Shown one piece after another: positions 44,732 to 54,910 of a DNA stretch of 64,000 nucleotides (the first letter of the stretch is position 1; each line of letters starts with the position of its first letter). The DNA comes from Acinetobacter ursingii DSM 16037 = CIP 107286 (GTDB lineage: Bacteria; Pseudomonadota; Gammaproteobacteria; Pseudomonadales; Moraxellaceae), in NCBI RefSeq assembly GCF_000368825.1, contig NZ_KB849717.1, positions 124,001 to 188,000 on the forward strand, written 5' to 3'. The notes beneath the pieces were generated by a model. That model did no database searches. It was not told the DNA's origin and worked only from the letters and a program-made list of their open reading frames with translations. The position numbers and the translations under genes are program-made.

Positions 44732-46317
44732 TGATTTCTGAAAGCGTGGTCGATCTTTCGCGGTTCCAGTTCGCTATGACCGCAATGTATCACTTCATTT
44801 TTGTCCCTCTGACTTTAGGCCTTGCTTTTCTTCTTGCCATTATGGAAACGACATATGTCATTTCTGGTAAAGAAATTTATAAAGATATGACTAAGTTCTG
44901 GGGAAAACTTTTCGGTATCAACTTTGCTTTAGGTGTAACGACTGGTCTGACTATGGAATTCCAGTTTGGTACTAACTGGGCTTACTATTCACACTATGTA
45001 GGTGACATTTTTGGTGCGCCACTGGCGATTGAAGGTCTAATGGCTTTCTTTTTAGAATCGACTTTTATTGGTTTGTTCTTCTTCGGCTGGAATCGTTTAT
45101 CAAAAGTACAGCATCTTGGTGTGACATGGTTAGTTGCTATTGGTTCAAATATGTCCGCATTATGGATTTTGGTCGCAAATGGCTGGATGCAAAACCCTGT
45201 CGGTGCTGCATTTAACTATGAAACCATGCGTATGGAACTGACCGATTTCGCAGCACTTATTTTTAACCCTGTCGCTCAGGTTAAATTTGTACATACTGTT
45301 TCGGCAGGCTATGTCACTGGTGCGATCTTTGTATTAGCGATTTCTAGTTATTACCTGTTGAAAAAACGTGACTTGCCATTTGCCCGTCGCTCTTTCGCCA
45401 TTGCTGCTATTTTTGGTTTAGCTTCTACATTATCGGTTATTTTACTAGGTGATGAATCTGGCTATGAATTAGGCGATGTCCAAAAAGCAAAACTTGCCGC
45501 TATTGAATCCGAATGGGAAACTCAACCAGCACCAGCCAGTTTTACTCTATTTGGTATCCCAAATCAGCAAGAAATGCGCACTGATTATGCGATTAAAATT
45601 CCTTACGCATTAGGTCTAATTGCAACACGTTCAACCGATCAGCAAGTCACTGGTATTACCGACTTGATGAAAGAACATGAACTACGCATTCGTAATGGTA
45701 TGGTGGCGTATAGCGAGCTTGAGAAACTTCGTGCAGGCGATAAATCTCCAGATTTGCTTAACTCATTTAAAGAAAACCAGAAAGATTTAGGCTACGGTTT
45801 ATTATTGAAAAAATATACCGAAAATGTCACTGATGCGACTGAAGCCAACATTCAATCTGCTGTAAAAGACAGTATTCCGAACGTTCCTGCTTTATTCTTT
45901 ACGTTCCGTATCATGGTTGCTTGTGGCTTCCTCATGCTCTTGCTCTTCATCTTGGCGGCATGGTCTGTGGCTAAACGCAATGCTGAAGATAAACCATGGT
46001 TACTTAAGTTTGCTTTGTTTGCTTTGCCATTACCGTGGATTGCGGCTCAAACTGGCTGGTATGTAGCAGAAGGTGGTCGTCAACCTTGGACGATCGGTGA
46101 AGTATTACCTACTCACCTCTCCGCATCTAGTTTAAGTACTGGAGATGTATGGGGCTCAATCATAGCACTTGCAGCGTTCTACACAGTACTGCTCATTATT
46201 GAAATGTATCTAATGATCAAGTTTGCACGCTTAGGTCCAAGCTCACTTCATACTGGTAAATACCATTTTGAAAAACAAGAGAACTCGAATTTGGTCGCTG
46301 AGGAGGCTCAATCATGA
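44731..46317 (+). CDS. cydA: Cytochrome bd ubiquinol oxidase subunit I
   Basis: A 528-residue inner-membrane subunit that binds the three haems and oxidises quinol, reducing oxygen to water with high affinity. The haem d ligand His is at about residue 21 ([14 protein letters not shown]), the haem b ligand His is in [10 protein letters not shown] and the Met is in FRIMVACG. The [13 protein letters not shown] block is intact. A long periplasmic Q-loop of the E. coli type is present (about residues 250-390). AAGGAG lies 9 bases before ATG 44731. Overlaps cydB by 4 bases. Confidence 0.97.
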   Translation: MISESVVDLSRFQFAMTAMYHFIFVPLTLGLAFLLAIMETTYVISGKEIYKDMTKFWGKLFGINFALGVTTGLTMEFQFGTNWAYYSHYVGDIFGAPLAIEGLMAFFLESTFIGLFFFGWNRLSKVQHLGVTWLVAIGSNMSALWILVANGWMQNPVGAAFNYETMRMELTDFAALIFNPVAQVKFVHTVSAGYVTGAIFVLAISSYYLLKKRDLPFARRSFAIAAIFGLASTLSVILLGDESGYELGDVQKAKLAAIESEWETQPAPASFTLFGIPNQQEMRTDYAIKIPYALGLIATRSTDQQVTGITDLMKEHELRIRNGMVAYSELEKLRAGDKSPDLLNSFKENQKDLGYGLLLKKYTENVTDATEANIQSAVKDSIPNVPALFFTFRIMVACGFLMLLLFILAAWSVAKRNAEDKPWLLKFALFALPLPWIAAQTGWYVAEGGRQPWTIGEVLPTHLSASSLSTGDVWGSIIALAAFYTVLLIIEMYLMIKFARLGPSSLHTGKYHFEKQENSNLVAEEAQS

Positions 46318-47459
46318 TCGAATATGAACTCCTAAAAATAATTTGGTGGGTCTTGGTCGGGGTACTCCTGATCGGGCTTGCCCTAACTGACGGTTTCGAT
46401 ATGGGTGCCATGATTTTGATGCCTTTCGTCGGTAAAACTGATAATGAACGTCGCGTAGCAATCAATACGATTGCTCCGCACTGGGATGGTAATCAGGTCT
46501 GGTTAATTACTGCTGGTGGTGCAATTTTTGCAGCATGGCCAATGGTTTATGCGGTCGCTTTCTCGGGGATGTATTGGGCCTTATTGCTCGTTCTGTTTGG
46601 ACTTTTCCTAAGACCTGTTGGTTTTGATTATCGATCTAAACTTGAAAATACCAAATGGCGTAACTCTTGGGACTGGGGACTTTGTATTGGTAGTTTTGTT
46701 CCAGCACTTGTATTTGGTGTAGCATTCGGCAACATGCTGGTTGGTGTACCTTTTAGTCTGGATGAAACTGTCCGTTCTCACTATGACGGTAATTTCTTTG
46801 GCTTACTTAACCCATTCTCTGTAGTATGTGGTCTAGTGAGTGTTGCTATGTTGTGTGCCCACGGTGGAGCATGGCTCATGCTGCGTACAGATGCTGCGCT
46901 ACATCGCCGTGCGGCTAAAGCAACTCAAATTATGTCTGTTGTATACCTTGTTTGCTTTATTGCTGCTGGTGCTTGGCTTTATTTCGGTAACATTGAAGGT
47001 TATACCTTGGTACAACCTTTTGATACCAACGGTGTTGCAAATCCTTTAGCAAAAGAAGTGGTGACCAATGCGAATCATGGTTGGCTAAACAACTATAGCC
47101 AATATCCAATCACTATGGTTGCACCTATTGTGGGTATTCTTGGTGGTCTGATTGCTTTATTTGCTTCGAGTAAAAATAAAGCAGGATTAAGCTTTCTTGG
47201 ATCTGCTTTAGCGATTGTTGGAACTATTTTAACTGCTGGTTTTGCATTATTTCCGTTCCTTATGCCATCTAGTATCAGTCCTGTTTCAAGTCTTACTATG
47301 TGGGATGCTGTTTCAAGTCATAAAACACTAGGTGTCATGACCGTTGCTGCATGTATTTTTGTACCAATCGTATTAAGTTATACCTTCTGGTGCTACTATA
47401 AAATGTGGGGTGTCATTACCAATAAAGACATTCAAGCTAATTCACATAGTTTGTACTAA
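46314..47459 (+). CDS. cydB: Cytochrome bd ubiquinol oxidase subunit II
   Basis: A 381-residue, eight- to nine-helix partner of CydA. The N-terminal block [17 protein letters not shown] and the [15 protein letters not shown] segment are diagnostic. An ATGA overlap couples it to cydA. Length as in E. coli (379). Confidence 0.97.
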   Translation: MIEYELLKIIWWVLVGVLLIGLALTDGFDMGAMILMPFVGKTDNERRVAINTIAPHWDGNQVWLITAGGAIFAAWPMVYAVAFSGMYWALLLVLFGLFLRPVGFDYRSKLENTKWRNSWDWGLCIGSFVPALVFGVAFGNMLVGVPFSLDETVRSHYDGNFFGLLNPFSVVCGLVSVAMLCAHGGAWLMLRTDAALHRRAAKATQIMSVVYLVCFIAAGAWLYFGNIEGYTLVQPFDTNGVANPLAKEVVTNANHGWLNNYSQYPITMVAPIVGILGGLIALFASSKNKAGLSFLGSALAIVGTILTAGFALFPFLMPSSISPVSSLTMWDAVSSHKTLGVMTVAACIFVPIVLSYTFWCYYKMWGVITNKDIQANSHSLY

Positions 47460-47477
47460 GGTCACGAGGAGAAATAT

Positions 47478-47579
47478 ATGTGGTATTTCGCATGGATTCT
47501 TGGAATATTGATGGCTTGTTTTGCAGGTGTTCTAAGCGCTCTTTATATTGAGCATCATCAAAATTTAGATGAGGAATAA
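47478..47579 (+). CDS. cydX: CydX, small subunit of cytochrome bd
   Basis: A 33-residue single-helix protein beginning MWYFAWILG, the CydX signature, with the acidic end LDEE. It is needed for stable CydAB in E. coli. It has a clear ribosome-binding site (CGAGGAG before ATG 47478), 18 bases after cydB. Confidence 0.93.
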   Translation: MWYFAWILGILMACFAGVLSALYIEHHQNLDEE

Positions 47580-47583
47580 CATT

Positions 47584-47880
47584 ATGGCTGAAGCAGTGAC
47601 AACAGTAAAAAGAAGTAAAGCGCAGACCATTGCGATGGTAATTTCATTTTTGTTGGCATTGCCACTTGCAGCTGTATTGTTGGTCCATCCTGGTATGATG
47701 CTAGATGCAAACGGACACTACAATCACAGTGTTCTTATGCTGGTTATGCTAGGAATTTCAGGCGGCTTTATTCATGGTGTAGGCTACATTCCCCAATTTT
47801 GGTTGTGGAAATGGTTATTTAGTCCTTACATCTCATGGCCACTGATGTTGATTGGTTATTATCTATGGTTTGTTAAATAA
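47584..47880 (+). CDS. ybgE: YbgE-family protein of the cyd operon
   Basis: A 98-residue membrane protein with three predicted helices and the YbgE motif GGFIHGVGYIPQ. The family is found as the last gene of cyd operons; its role is unknown. ATG 47584 lies 4 bases after cydX; the frame extended back to 47569 overlaps cydX and is rejected. Confidence 0.9.
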   Translation: MAEAVTTVKRSKAQTIAMVISFLLALPLAAVLLVHPGMMLDANGHYNHSVLMLVMLGISGGFIHGVGYIPQFWLWKWLFSPYISWPLMLIGYYLWFVK

Positions 47881-47892
47881 TAGTCACTCAAT

Positions 47893-47924
47893 AAAAAAAC
47901 CTCCGAAATTTCGGAGGTTTTTTT
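47893..47924. terminator. Bidirectional terminator after the cyd operon
   Basis: The palindrome AACCTCCGAAATTTCGGAGGTT, written here as arms 47898-47908 and 47911-47919, is flanked by runs of A and T. It also serves the DUF2057 gene on the minus strand. Confidence 0.9.
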
Positions 47925-47940
47925 ATGCCTAAGATTTATC

Positions 47941-48624
47941 TTAATTCGACTGCCCTGCTAGCCACGCCATAAATTTTTGGCGTTCTGTTTTTGAAGATTT
48001 TTGCCATAACTCAACCAATTGTTGATCGTTGCTTTTAACTGCAGTCGAAGTTTGAGGGTTGATCACTGTGGTTGGAACAGCAACGCTTTCTTTAGCCACT
48101 ACAGTTTGAGTTGCATATACGGGTGCAGGTTGATTTGCTGGTGCAGATTTAGTTTGAGTTAAATCATAAGCTTTGCCAAAAAGCCCTCTGTTAAACCAAG
48201 GCTTAGCTTCTGTATTTGCACCTGTTTGCTGAACAAGTAATTGGTGATTTGCATTATAAAGACCAATTGTTGGTTGTTCAGCGTATTTTTTTGCATCTTC
48301 AAAATTTGACGGCGCATTAACCAAATCTAGTTGATAAGTTGCTCCATCTTTTAGGGGTGGCGTTTTTAACGTTACTATTCCAGATTTAACAATATCGTGC
48401 TCACCATCTAGATGCTGAAAAAATTCCTGATAACGGACACTAATACTAATTTCGCCAGCATCAACTTTGTAATCATTTTCTTTTTTACGCAATAACCCTG
48501 AATTCACCTCTTGGTCATTGACCGCCAGTATTACGATTTCCTCTGGAGCCGTAATCGTCGCAGCTGCAAAAACAGAGCTACTTAAACATAAACTTAATGC
48601 GGCAAGTGTGAATTTTGAAGTCAT
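47941..48624 (-). CDS. DUF2057 (YccT-like) periplasmic protein
   Basis: A 227-residue exported protein with a signal peptide (cleavage after SSVFA). The VNDQEVNSGLLR block near the N-terminus and the C-terminal block (ELWQKSSKTERQKFMAWLAGQ) correspond to the ends of E. coli YccT. YccT has been reported to influence curli formation; no curli genes are seen here. A variable linker rich in Pro, Thr and Ala lies between. Confidence 0.82.
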   Translation of the reverse strand: MTSKFTLAALSLCLSSSVFAAATITAPEEIVILAVNDQEVNSGLLRKKENDYKVDAGEISISVRYQEFFQHLDGEHDIVKSGIVTLKTPPLKDGATYQLDLVNAPSNFEDAKKYAEQPTIGLYNANHQLLVQQTGANTEAKPWFNRGLFGKAYDLTQTKSAPANQPAPVYATQTVVAKESVAVPTTVINPQTSTAVKSNDQQLVELWQKSSKTERQKFMAWLAGQSN

Positions 48625-48798
48625 TGTCGGATTTCTCTACATTTTTTTAAATCATGAGCACTATGCAGCGCAGTTGTGACAATTTTATGACAAATATTTC
48701 AAATATATGACTAAGTTATTAAATTTTATAATAATATTTAAATACTTAGTCATCAGGTGTATGCATCAATGCTAAATCTAACTTCCAATACATCCTCC

Positions 48799-48825
48799 TA
48801 AAAAAAGAGCGCGTAAACGCGCTCT
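48799..48825 (-). terminator. Terminator of the nitroreductase gene
   Basis: AGAGCGCG (48806-48813) and CGCGCTCT (48818-48825) form a stem, followed on the minus strand by a T-run. Confidence 0.8.
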
Positions 48826-48848
48826 TGATGTTTAAAAGAATATCAAAC

Positions 48849-49445
48849 TTAGTTAAAGGTTTTAAAACGCTCATCATCGCTCATAAAATCTTTATCGCCT
48901 GCTTCTGCTTCAATTGAACCAAAGACCAATTGCGCGCGAAGTTTCCAGTTATGTGGAATACCAAAAGTTGTTGCAACTTCATCATCCACAATTGGATTGT
49001 AGTGTTGAAGTGACGCACCGACATTATGTTCTGCCAATGCTGTCCACGCTGCAAATTGAGCAATCGCAGTTGAGTGTTCAGACCAAACTGGGAAGTTATC
49101 TGCATATAATGCAAATTGCTCTTGTAAACCTTTAATCACCGCTTGGTCTTCATAGAATAGTGCTGTGCCAAAACCCGCAGAGAAACTATCAAGCTTGCCA
49201 CTTGTCGCGGCAAAAGCAGCTTCAGGAACAATTTTTCTTAAAGTTTCACGTACAATTTCCCAAAATTTATGATGCGAATCACCAAATAGAATCACTACAC
49301 GTGAAGATTGTGAGTTGAATGAAGATGGACTGTGTTTTACAGCATCTTTAATGATTTGCTCAATCTCAGCTTGTTCTAATGCAACATTTTTTCCGATTGC
49401 ATAGATACTGCGACGATTTTTAATTTTATCTAAGAACGATGTCAT
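48849..49445 (-). CDS. Nitroreductase family protein
   Basis: A 198-residue FMN-dependent NAD(P)H oxidoreductase. It shows an N-terminal RRSIYAI block, SPSSFNSQSSRVVIL for FMN binding, and the C-terminal Ala-rich helix region WTALAEHNVGASLQHYNP. It resembles the Frm2/HBN1-like subgroup of short nitroreductases. The substrate is not deducible. It is a single-gene unit. Confidence 0.92.
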   Translation of the reverse strand: MTSFLDKIKNRRSIYAIGKNVALEQAEIEQIIKDAVKHSPSSFNSQSSRVVILFGDSHHKFWEIVRETLRKIVPEAAFAATSGKLDSFSAGFGTALFYEDQAVIKGLQEQFALYADNFPVWSEHSTAIAQFAAWTALAEHNVGASLQHYNPIVDDEVATTFGIPHNWKLRAQLVFGSIEAEAGDKDFMSDDERFKTFN

Positions 49446-49593
49446 TTGTTATGTCCTGTGTACATTTGACCTAATCGGTCGTGATCTGGAATGATGATTA
49501 GTTTATGCAACTCTTATGGCGTCTTCATTACTAATTTTATTACATACTGTTTTATTTTTAGAACAGTTTCATGCTTTAGCGCATCATCAAAAC

Positions 49594-49618
49594 AAAAAAC
49601 TCCACACGAAGTGGAGTT
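49594..49618 (-). terminator. Terminator of ftsY
   Basis: AACTCCAC and GTGGAGTT pair around ACGAA at 49599-49618, with A residues at 49594-49599 giving the T-run for the minus strand. Confidence 0.8.
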
Positions 49619-49635
49619 TCAAAGTTTAGATCAGA

Positions 49636-50769
49636 TTATTTATCAGTTTCAAATAATGCTGCCACAAAAGATTTGGCTGAAAATGGACGTAAGTCATCAA
49701 TTTTTTCACCAACACCAATGAAACGAATAGGTACATGGGTACGACTGGCGATATTAAACAGCACTCCACCTTTCGCTGTACCATCCAGTTTAGTAATGGT
49801 AATTCCTGTTAAACCAACTGCCTGATCAAACTCCTGAACCTGATTGATGGCATTTTGACCAGTTCCAGCATCTACCACCAGCATAATTTCATGCGGTGCA
49901 GTCGCATCAATTTTCTGCATCACACGTTTGACTTTTTTAAGCTCTTCCATCAGGTTACTTTTGTTATGCAAACGACCTGCTGTATCGGCAATTAATACAT
50001 CGATTCCTTTCGCGCGTGCACTTTCAAAAGCATCAAAAATCACCGATGCACTATCTGCACCATGCCCTTGTGCCACCACTGGAATATTATTGCGCTCACC
50101 CCAGATTTGTAATTGTTCAGTCGCCGCAGCACGGAAGGTATCTCCTGCTGCCAACATGACTTTCTTACCTTCGCCTTGTAAACGCTTGGCTAATTTACCA
50201 ATGGTCGTGGTTTTACCTACGCCATTTACGCCCACCATTAAAATCACATAAGGTGTTTTATTTGGATCGATATGTAAAGGTTTAACTCTTGGTGCAAGCA
50301 AAGCCACCAGTTCTTCCTGCAACGCTTTATAAAGTGAATGTGAATAGATCAAGTCACCACGCGCAGTACGCTCAGTCAAATTGGTAATGATGGTTTTGGT
50401 GGCGTCTACGCCAATGTCAGAAACCAATAATTGCTCTTCAACTTCCTCTAAAAGCTCATCATCAATCTCTTTACCGCCAATCAGGATGTTGACCATACCA
50501 TCCGCCAAATTACGGCGAGTTTTGGTCAATCCATCTTTCATACGGCTAAAGAAGCCACCTTTAGATTGGGTCTCAGTTGAACTTTGCTCAGTATCTTCAA
50601 GATCAGAGGTTTCAGATTTAACAGCAGCAGGTAAAGCGGATTCTTGTGTTTTTACAGCATCATCAATAATTGGAACATTGACAGCAGGTAAGTTTGGTAA
50701 TGTGACATCGTCATCCCCAATGTCAGCATCAATCAAGAATTTATTTTGCATATTCGATTGCTGTTGCAT
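49636..50769 (-). CDS. ftsY: Signal recognition particle receptor FtsY
   Basis: A 377-residue SRP receptor GTPase that docks ribosome-nascent chains at the membrane. It has an acidic N-terminal A-domain (about residues 1-80) and the N domain, then the G domain with GVNGVGKTTT (G1), DTAGR (G3) and TKLDG (G4). ATG 50769 has AAGGGA 7 bases upstream; the longer frame to 50865 has none. Divergent from the M16 protease operon. Confidence 0.96.
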   Translation of the reverse strand: MQQQSNMQNKFLIDADIGDDDVTLPNLPAVNVPIIDDAVKTQESALPAAVKSETSDLEDTEQSSTETQSKGGFFSRMKDGLTKTRRNLADGMVNILIGGKEIDDELLEEVEEQLLVSDIGVDATKTIITNLTERTARGDLIYSHSLYKALQEELVALLAPRVKPLHIDPNKTPYVILMVGVNGVGKTTTIGKLAKRLQGEGKKVMLAAGDTFRAAATEQLQIWGERNNIPVVAQGHGADSASVIFDAFESARAKGIDVLIADTAGRLHNKSNLMEELKKVKRVMQKIDATAPHEIMLVVDAGTGQNAINQVQEFDQAVGLTGITITKLDGTAKGGVLFNIASRTHVPIRFIGVGEKIDDLRPFSAKSFVAALFETDK

Positions 50770-50987
50770 ACCGATTCCCTTGAAAAGCAGCGGGTTAAAA
50801 AACAAAGAGTTTAGCACAGATTCTCTATATTGCCTGAGCTTATTCAAACTGCTTTTAAAGTGCAATTAGCCCTGCAAATGATTGGTATTACAAGGTGTTT
50901 TGCGATCATCCAGATAAAGAATCTTCACTAAAACACAACAGGATATTCTTGAGTTTAAACGTTATTTTTTTAAAAATAGATTGAAAT

Positions 50988-52379
50988 ATGAGAAATACCT
51001 ATGGACGGCTTGTGTTCAAATCGTTACGACAATGTCTTAAATTCCCTATCCTTCATTTTTCTTTAATTTTCATAACGCTGACTACAAGTCATGCAGAAAC
51101 ACAAAGCCAACTTGGACGCACCACTTTTGAAACCACACTCACCAATGGTTTGAAAGTGATTATTCGGGAAGATCATCGTGCCCCGATTGCAATTAGTCAA
51201 ATTTGGTATGCAGTTGGTAGCAGTGACGAATCAGGCAATATTTTAGGGGTCTCTCATGCGCTTGAACATATGATGTTTAAAGGAACGACCAAAGTTCCTG
51301 ATAATGAGTTTACGCGTTTAAGCCGCATTTATGGCGGTCGAGTCAATGCGGCAACTTCAAGCAACTATACCAATTATTATCAACTTTATCCCAAAGCTTA
51401 TCTACCTATGGCTTTGGAACTTGAAGCAGATCGTATGACCCATCTGGTATTACGTCAAAGCGATTTTGCAACTGAAATGAATGTAGTCATGGAAGAACGT
51501 CGTCAACGTACCGACGATAATCCTCGTGCGCTTGCTTTTGAACGTTTTAAATGGCTGGCTTTCCCCACTAGTCATGCACGGCAACCTGTAATTGGTTATA
51601 TGAAAAATCTGCAAAACATTCAGTTAGAAGACCTTAAACAATGGTACAAAATCTGGTATAGCCCCAATCATGCCACCTTAGTGATTATTGGTGATGTGGA
51701 TGCAGAGGCAACGCTCAAACAGGTTCAGAAGTATTTCGGACAGATTCCCAAACAGGTTTCAGGCGAGCGCAATGACGTGTTGGAATTTGATCGTGTCGGT
51801 TATCGGCACATGGAGGTTGAATTGCCTGTCCATGTAGCGAATTTATATATGGCCTGGAATGTTCGTTCTATCAAGACCGCCAAAAATCCGCAAGATGCCT
51901 ATGCACTAACAATTATTCAGGCACTTTTGGATGGCAATATTTCTTCACGTTTGCAACAAAAACTGGTACGTGACAAAAAAATTCTTAGCTCGATAAGTAT
52001 CAATTATGATCCTTATAATCGTGGTGACAGTTTATTTACGATTACCGCCTTGCCTGCGGATGGAATCAGTCTCTCATCTGCTCAAGAAGCCATTCAAAAA
52101 GAAATAGATTCACTTAAAACTGAACTGATTGAACCCGTTGAACTAGAGCGTGTCACCAATAATTTTGTTTCCAATCTGATCTATAGCCAAGACGATATTA
52201 TTGGTCAGGCACATATGATTGGATTACTTGAAGTTAATGGTTTGAGTTATCGACTGGTAGATGATTTGCCTGAACATTATCAGACGGTAACACCACAAGA
52301 TATTCAACGAGTGGCTAATGCCTATTTTGTTAAAAGCAATCTCACCACTTTATACCTAGAACCTGAACAAGAAAAATAA
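50988..52379 (+). CDS. M16 zinc protease, catalytic subunit
   Basis: A 463-residue exported protease of the pitrilysin/M16 family with a signal peptide (cleavage near SHA). The inverted zinc motif HALEH is at residues 90-94 and the third ligand is in ELEADR. It probably forms a heterodimer with the non-catalytic M16 protein encoded 10 bases downstream, as in PqqL- or YmxG/mitochondrial-processing-peptidase-like pairs. Substrates are unknown. The N-terminal region before the signal helix is unusually long and basic. Confidence 0.92.
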   Translation: MRNTYGRLVFKSLRQCLKFPILHFSLIFITLTTSHAETQSQLGRTTFETTLTNGLKVIIREDHRAPIAISQIWYAVGSSDESGNILGVSHALEHMMFKGTTKVPDNEFTRLSRIYGGRVNAATSSNYTNYYQLYPKAYLPMALELEADRMTHLVLRQSDFATEMNVVMEERRQRTDDNPRALAFERFKWLAFPTSHARQPVIGYMKNLQNIQLEDLKQWYKIWYSPNHATLVIIGDVDAEATLKQVQKYFGQIPKQVSGERNDVLEFDRVGYRHMEVELPVHVANLYMAWNVRSIKTAKNPQDAYALTIIQALLDGNISSRLQQKLVRDKKILSSISINYDPYNRGDSLFTITALPADGISLSSAQEAIQKEIDSLKTELIEPVELERVTNNFVSNLIYSQDDIIGQAHMIGLLEVNGLSYRLVDDLPEHYQTVTPQDIQRVANAYFVKSNLTTLYLEPEQEK

Positions 52380-52389
52380 AGGATTGATA

Positions 52390-53955
52390 ATGAACAATAC
52401 CCTACTCATGCTCATGTTGACATCTCTGCTCTCTAGTCCAGCCTTTGCAGATATTGTGGATCAAAGTGTTGCTGAACAAGATGATCCGTCTCAACTAAAA
52501 TCCATTTCACAACTGAGTAGTCTCAAAAATATTTCGAAAAGCACTGCTGAACAAGCACCGTATGTACATGATCTAAAAAATGCCAATCAAGTGCGAACAC
52601 TATTTGTTGAATCACAAGCATTGCCGATTGTGGATATACAACTCACCTTTAATGCGGGTTCGGCACAAGATGAGCGTATAGGTAAAGGTTTATTTGGTAT
52701 TGCTAATATGGCAGCCAACCTTATGACTGAAGGAACTGAAAACTATACTGCTGCCCAAATCGCCAATACCTTTGAACAACTCGGTGCACAATTTAGTGTC
52801 AAAGCATATCGGGATATGTTTGTCGTGCGTTTACGAGTGATGTCAGATCCCCAGAAAATGCAGTCCGCTATCAACCTCATGCTAGAGGTGCTTAATCACG
52901 CAACATTTAATCCATCCAGCTTAAATCTTATATATAGCAATACGCAAGTCGGTCAACGCCAGCTGCAAGAAAATCCGAATCGTTTAATTGATATTAAACT
53001 TTATCGTACTTTATATGGAACACACCCCTATGCAGAACCAATCACGGGAACTCATGCCAGCATTCGTAAGATTACTCCTGCATTGCTCAAACAGTTTCGC
53101 CAAGAGTTATTGGTCGCACAAAATATGAATATCGCCATGACAGGACAACTCACCACACAACAAGCCAGTGATCTCAGTATTAAAATCATTCAATCCTTAC
53201 CCCAAGGGCATGCTGCACCGCCGCTTGTTCAACCCAAACTACAGCAGGGCTTTAACATACAGCACATTCCTTATCAGTCCACGCAAAGCTATGTCACGAT
53301 GGGACATGTGGGTGTAAGTCGAAATGATCCAGATCAGCTAGCTTTAGAACTTGCCAATCAAATGCTAGGTGGTTCAGGATTTAACTCATTGCTCATGAAA
53401 GAGCTTCGGGTAAAACGTGGTTATACTTATGGTGCATATAGTACATTTAGCTTTACGCAGACAAGTGGCATTTTTACTTTAAACTATTCAACTCAACAAG
53501 ATCAGTTGATGGATAGTATTCAGGTTGCACATCAAACTTTGCTTGATTTTGTCAAACAACCTATCGATAAAAAACAGCTTGAAGAAACACGAAGTGGAAT
53601 GTTACTGGCTTTTCCAATGACCTATAGCAGCAATGCCAATATTAATGCACAACTTGGCTCCATTGGCTTTTATGGATTACCCTCAGATTATTTATCGAAG
53701 TATCCAGAACAGCTTAGAAAATTGACAGCACAAGATGTACAACGGGCAATTAGAACACACATTCACCCTGATCATCTTACAGTCATTGTTGCCAGTGAAA
53801 AGCTAGATAAAGAACAATTATTAAAAGATCTTCAAAATCATTTAGAACCGATTAAGCCTGTACAGATTGATCCCCAAATTATTCATCCTCTAAAGCCATC
53901 GCAGGATAGTGACGAGCCTTTGCATTCTCAAACTGATACGCCCGCATCAATTTAA
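52390..53955 (+). CDS. M16-family protein, non-catalytic subunit
   Basis: A 521-residue exported M16 paralogue with a signal peptide (cleavage after SPAFA). The place of the zinc motif reads GIANMAANLM, so His and Glu are missing and it cannot be an active peptidase. The glycine-rich loop and the RVKRGYTYGAYSTF segment typical of inactive partners are kept. It should pair with the upstream active subunit. ATG 52390 has AAGGA 7 bases upstream. Its last 77 bases overlap the opposite-strand gene at 53879. Confidence 0.92.
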   Translation: MNNTLLMLMLTSLLSSPAFADIVDQSVAEQDDPSQLKSISQLSSLKNISKSTAEQAPYVHDLKNANQVRTLFVESQALPIVDIQLTFNAGSAQDERIGKGLFGIANMAANLMTEGTENYTAAQIANTFEQLGAQFSVKAYRDMFVVRLRVMSDPQKMQSAINLMLEVLNHATFNPSSLNLIYSNTQVGQRQLQENPNRLIDIKLYRTLYGTHPYAEPITGTHASIRKITPALLKQFRQELLVAQNMNIAMTGQLTTQQASDLSIKIIQSLPQGHAAPPLVQPKLQQGFNIQHIPYQSTQSYVTMGHVGVSRNDPDQLALELANQMLGGSGFNSLLMKELRVKRGYTYGAYSTFSFTQTSGIFTLNYSTQQDQLMDSIQVAHQTLLDFVKQPIDKKQLEETRSGMLLAFPMTYSSNANINAQLGSIGFYGLPSDYLSKYPEQLRKLTAQDVQRAIRTHIHPDHLTVIVASEKLDKEQLLKDLQNHLEPIKPVQIDPQIIHPLKPSQDSDEPLHSQTDTPASI

Positions 53956-54202
53956 AATATTCCGCGCGGTTAATCGTCTGTTCATGCAATAACCGACGTG
54001 CCATTTTTTGGGTTTCTGGGTTATTGGCCATGTCGGATAAGTTTACGACAATTTGATATTGTGGATGAGAAATAGGACGTTGTAATGCAATAAAAGCCAA
54101 CAGTAACATCGCGATAATCATGATGGCGACGATACTGTTGTAAATGCGATCTAATTTGATTTCATTTACAAATTTTAAAAAATTATATTTTGATATGAGC
54201 AT
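53879..54202 (-). CDS. Small membrane-anchored protein, 107 residues
   Basis: Unknown family. One hydrophobic helix (about residues 23-42) is followed by a basic, helical C-terminal part that is probably periplasmic or cytoplasmic. ATG 54202 has GAGG 6 bases upstream. The 3' end overlaps the M16 gene by 77 bases in antisense. Its coding potential looks real because the frame, start signal and membrane helix agree. Confidence 0.7.
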   Translation of the reverse strand: MLISKYNFLKFVNEIKLDRIYNSIVAIMIIAMLLLAFIALQRPISHPQYQIVVNLSDMANNPETQKMARRLLHEQTINRAEYFKLMRAYQFENAKARHYPAMALEDE

Positions 54203-54320
54203 ACCTTACCTCGAATGGATGTAGTGTATGGCTCATTTCAGTTGCACACAAGTCAAAGTGCCTCATTCTCCTAACAAAATAGAAGATTAGGTACTTTGGC
54301 ATCAGAACAAACAATAAAAT

Positions 54321-54680
54321 TTAGCTGATTAACGCACGAATAACGGCAAAATATAAAATAAAAGCAATAATCGCCAAAACAATCAAAATAGCGAAATAGC
54401 TCAGGCCTGTTTCTGCATCTGCTGGATGCAAGTCTTCTTCATCCGCCAAACGCAATAATTCACCATCATAGACGCGATAAAACCATGCCTTGGTTTGTGG
54501 ATCAAGCTGTTGAGTAAAATCATGCACACGCTTACGCTGTGCCAGACAGTAATCACCTAAATGAATTTCTTGATGAAATATAGCCTCATCAAGTTGTTTG
54601 CGATGGTATTGCGCCAAAGCCACAATTTGAGACTCATCTGGAGGAACTTCAAAATTAAAACCATCGACCGTTGTTAGCAT
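54321..54680 (-). CDS. Tail-anchored small membrane protein, 119 residues
   Basis: No family is recognised. A charged, helical cytoplasmic part (residues 1-90, acidic toward the end) is followed by a single C-terminal membrane helix (YFAILIVLAIIAFILYFAVI). This is a tail-anchored topology. AAGGAG lies before ATG 54680. The gap to the neighbouring minus-strand gene is about 118 bases. Confidence 0.72.
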   Translation of the reverse strand: MLTTVDGFNFEVPPDESQIVALAQYHRKQLDEAIFHQEIHLGDYCLAQRKRVHDFTQQLDPQTKAWFYRVYDGELLRLADEEDLHPADAETGLSYFAILIVLAIIAFILYFAVIRALIS

Positions 54681-54910
54681 GTTGTTCTCCTTGTCATGTC
54701 ATATTTAATTGTTATATTGATTTTACTAAAAAATATTTTTGTTGAATGTTTAATCATGTAAGCTTGTAATTCGGGCAACACGCCCCATTTATTACTTGAC
54801 TTATCACGCTTATTGTAATATTAGTTTAACAATCAACTGCTAAATTAGTTTTGCGAGGCAAGTAAGCCGAGTTGATGTGATCATAATTACAACTATAAGG
54901 AGTTTTTAAT

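Noticed and set aside
49491..49721. 76-codon plus-strand frame
   Set aside because: It crosses the ftsY terminator and overlaps ftsY antisense; no supporting signals.
50770..50865. N-terminal extension of FtsY
   Set aside because: No ribosome-binding site; the ATG at 50769 has one and gives the usual acidic N-terminus.
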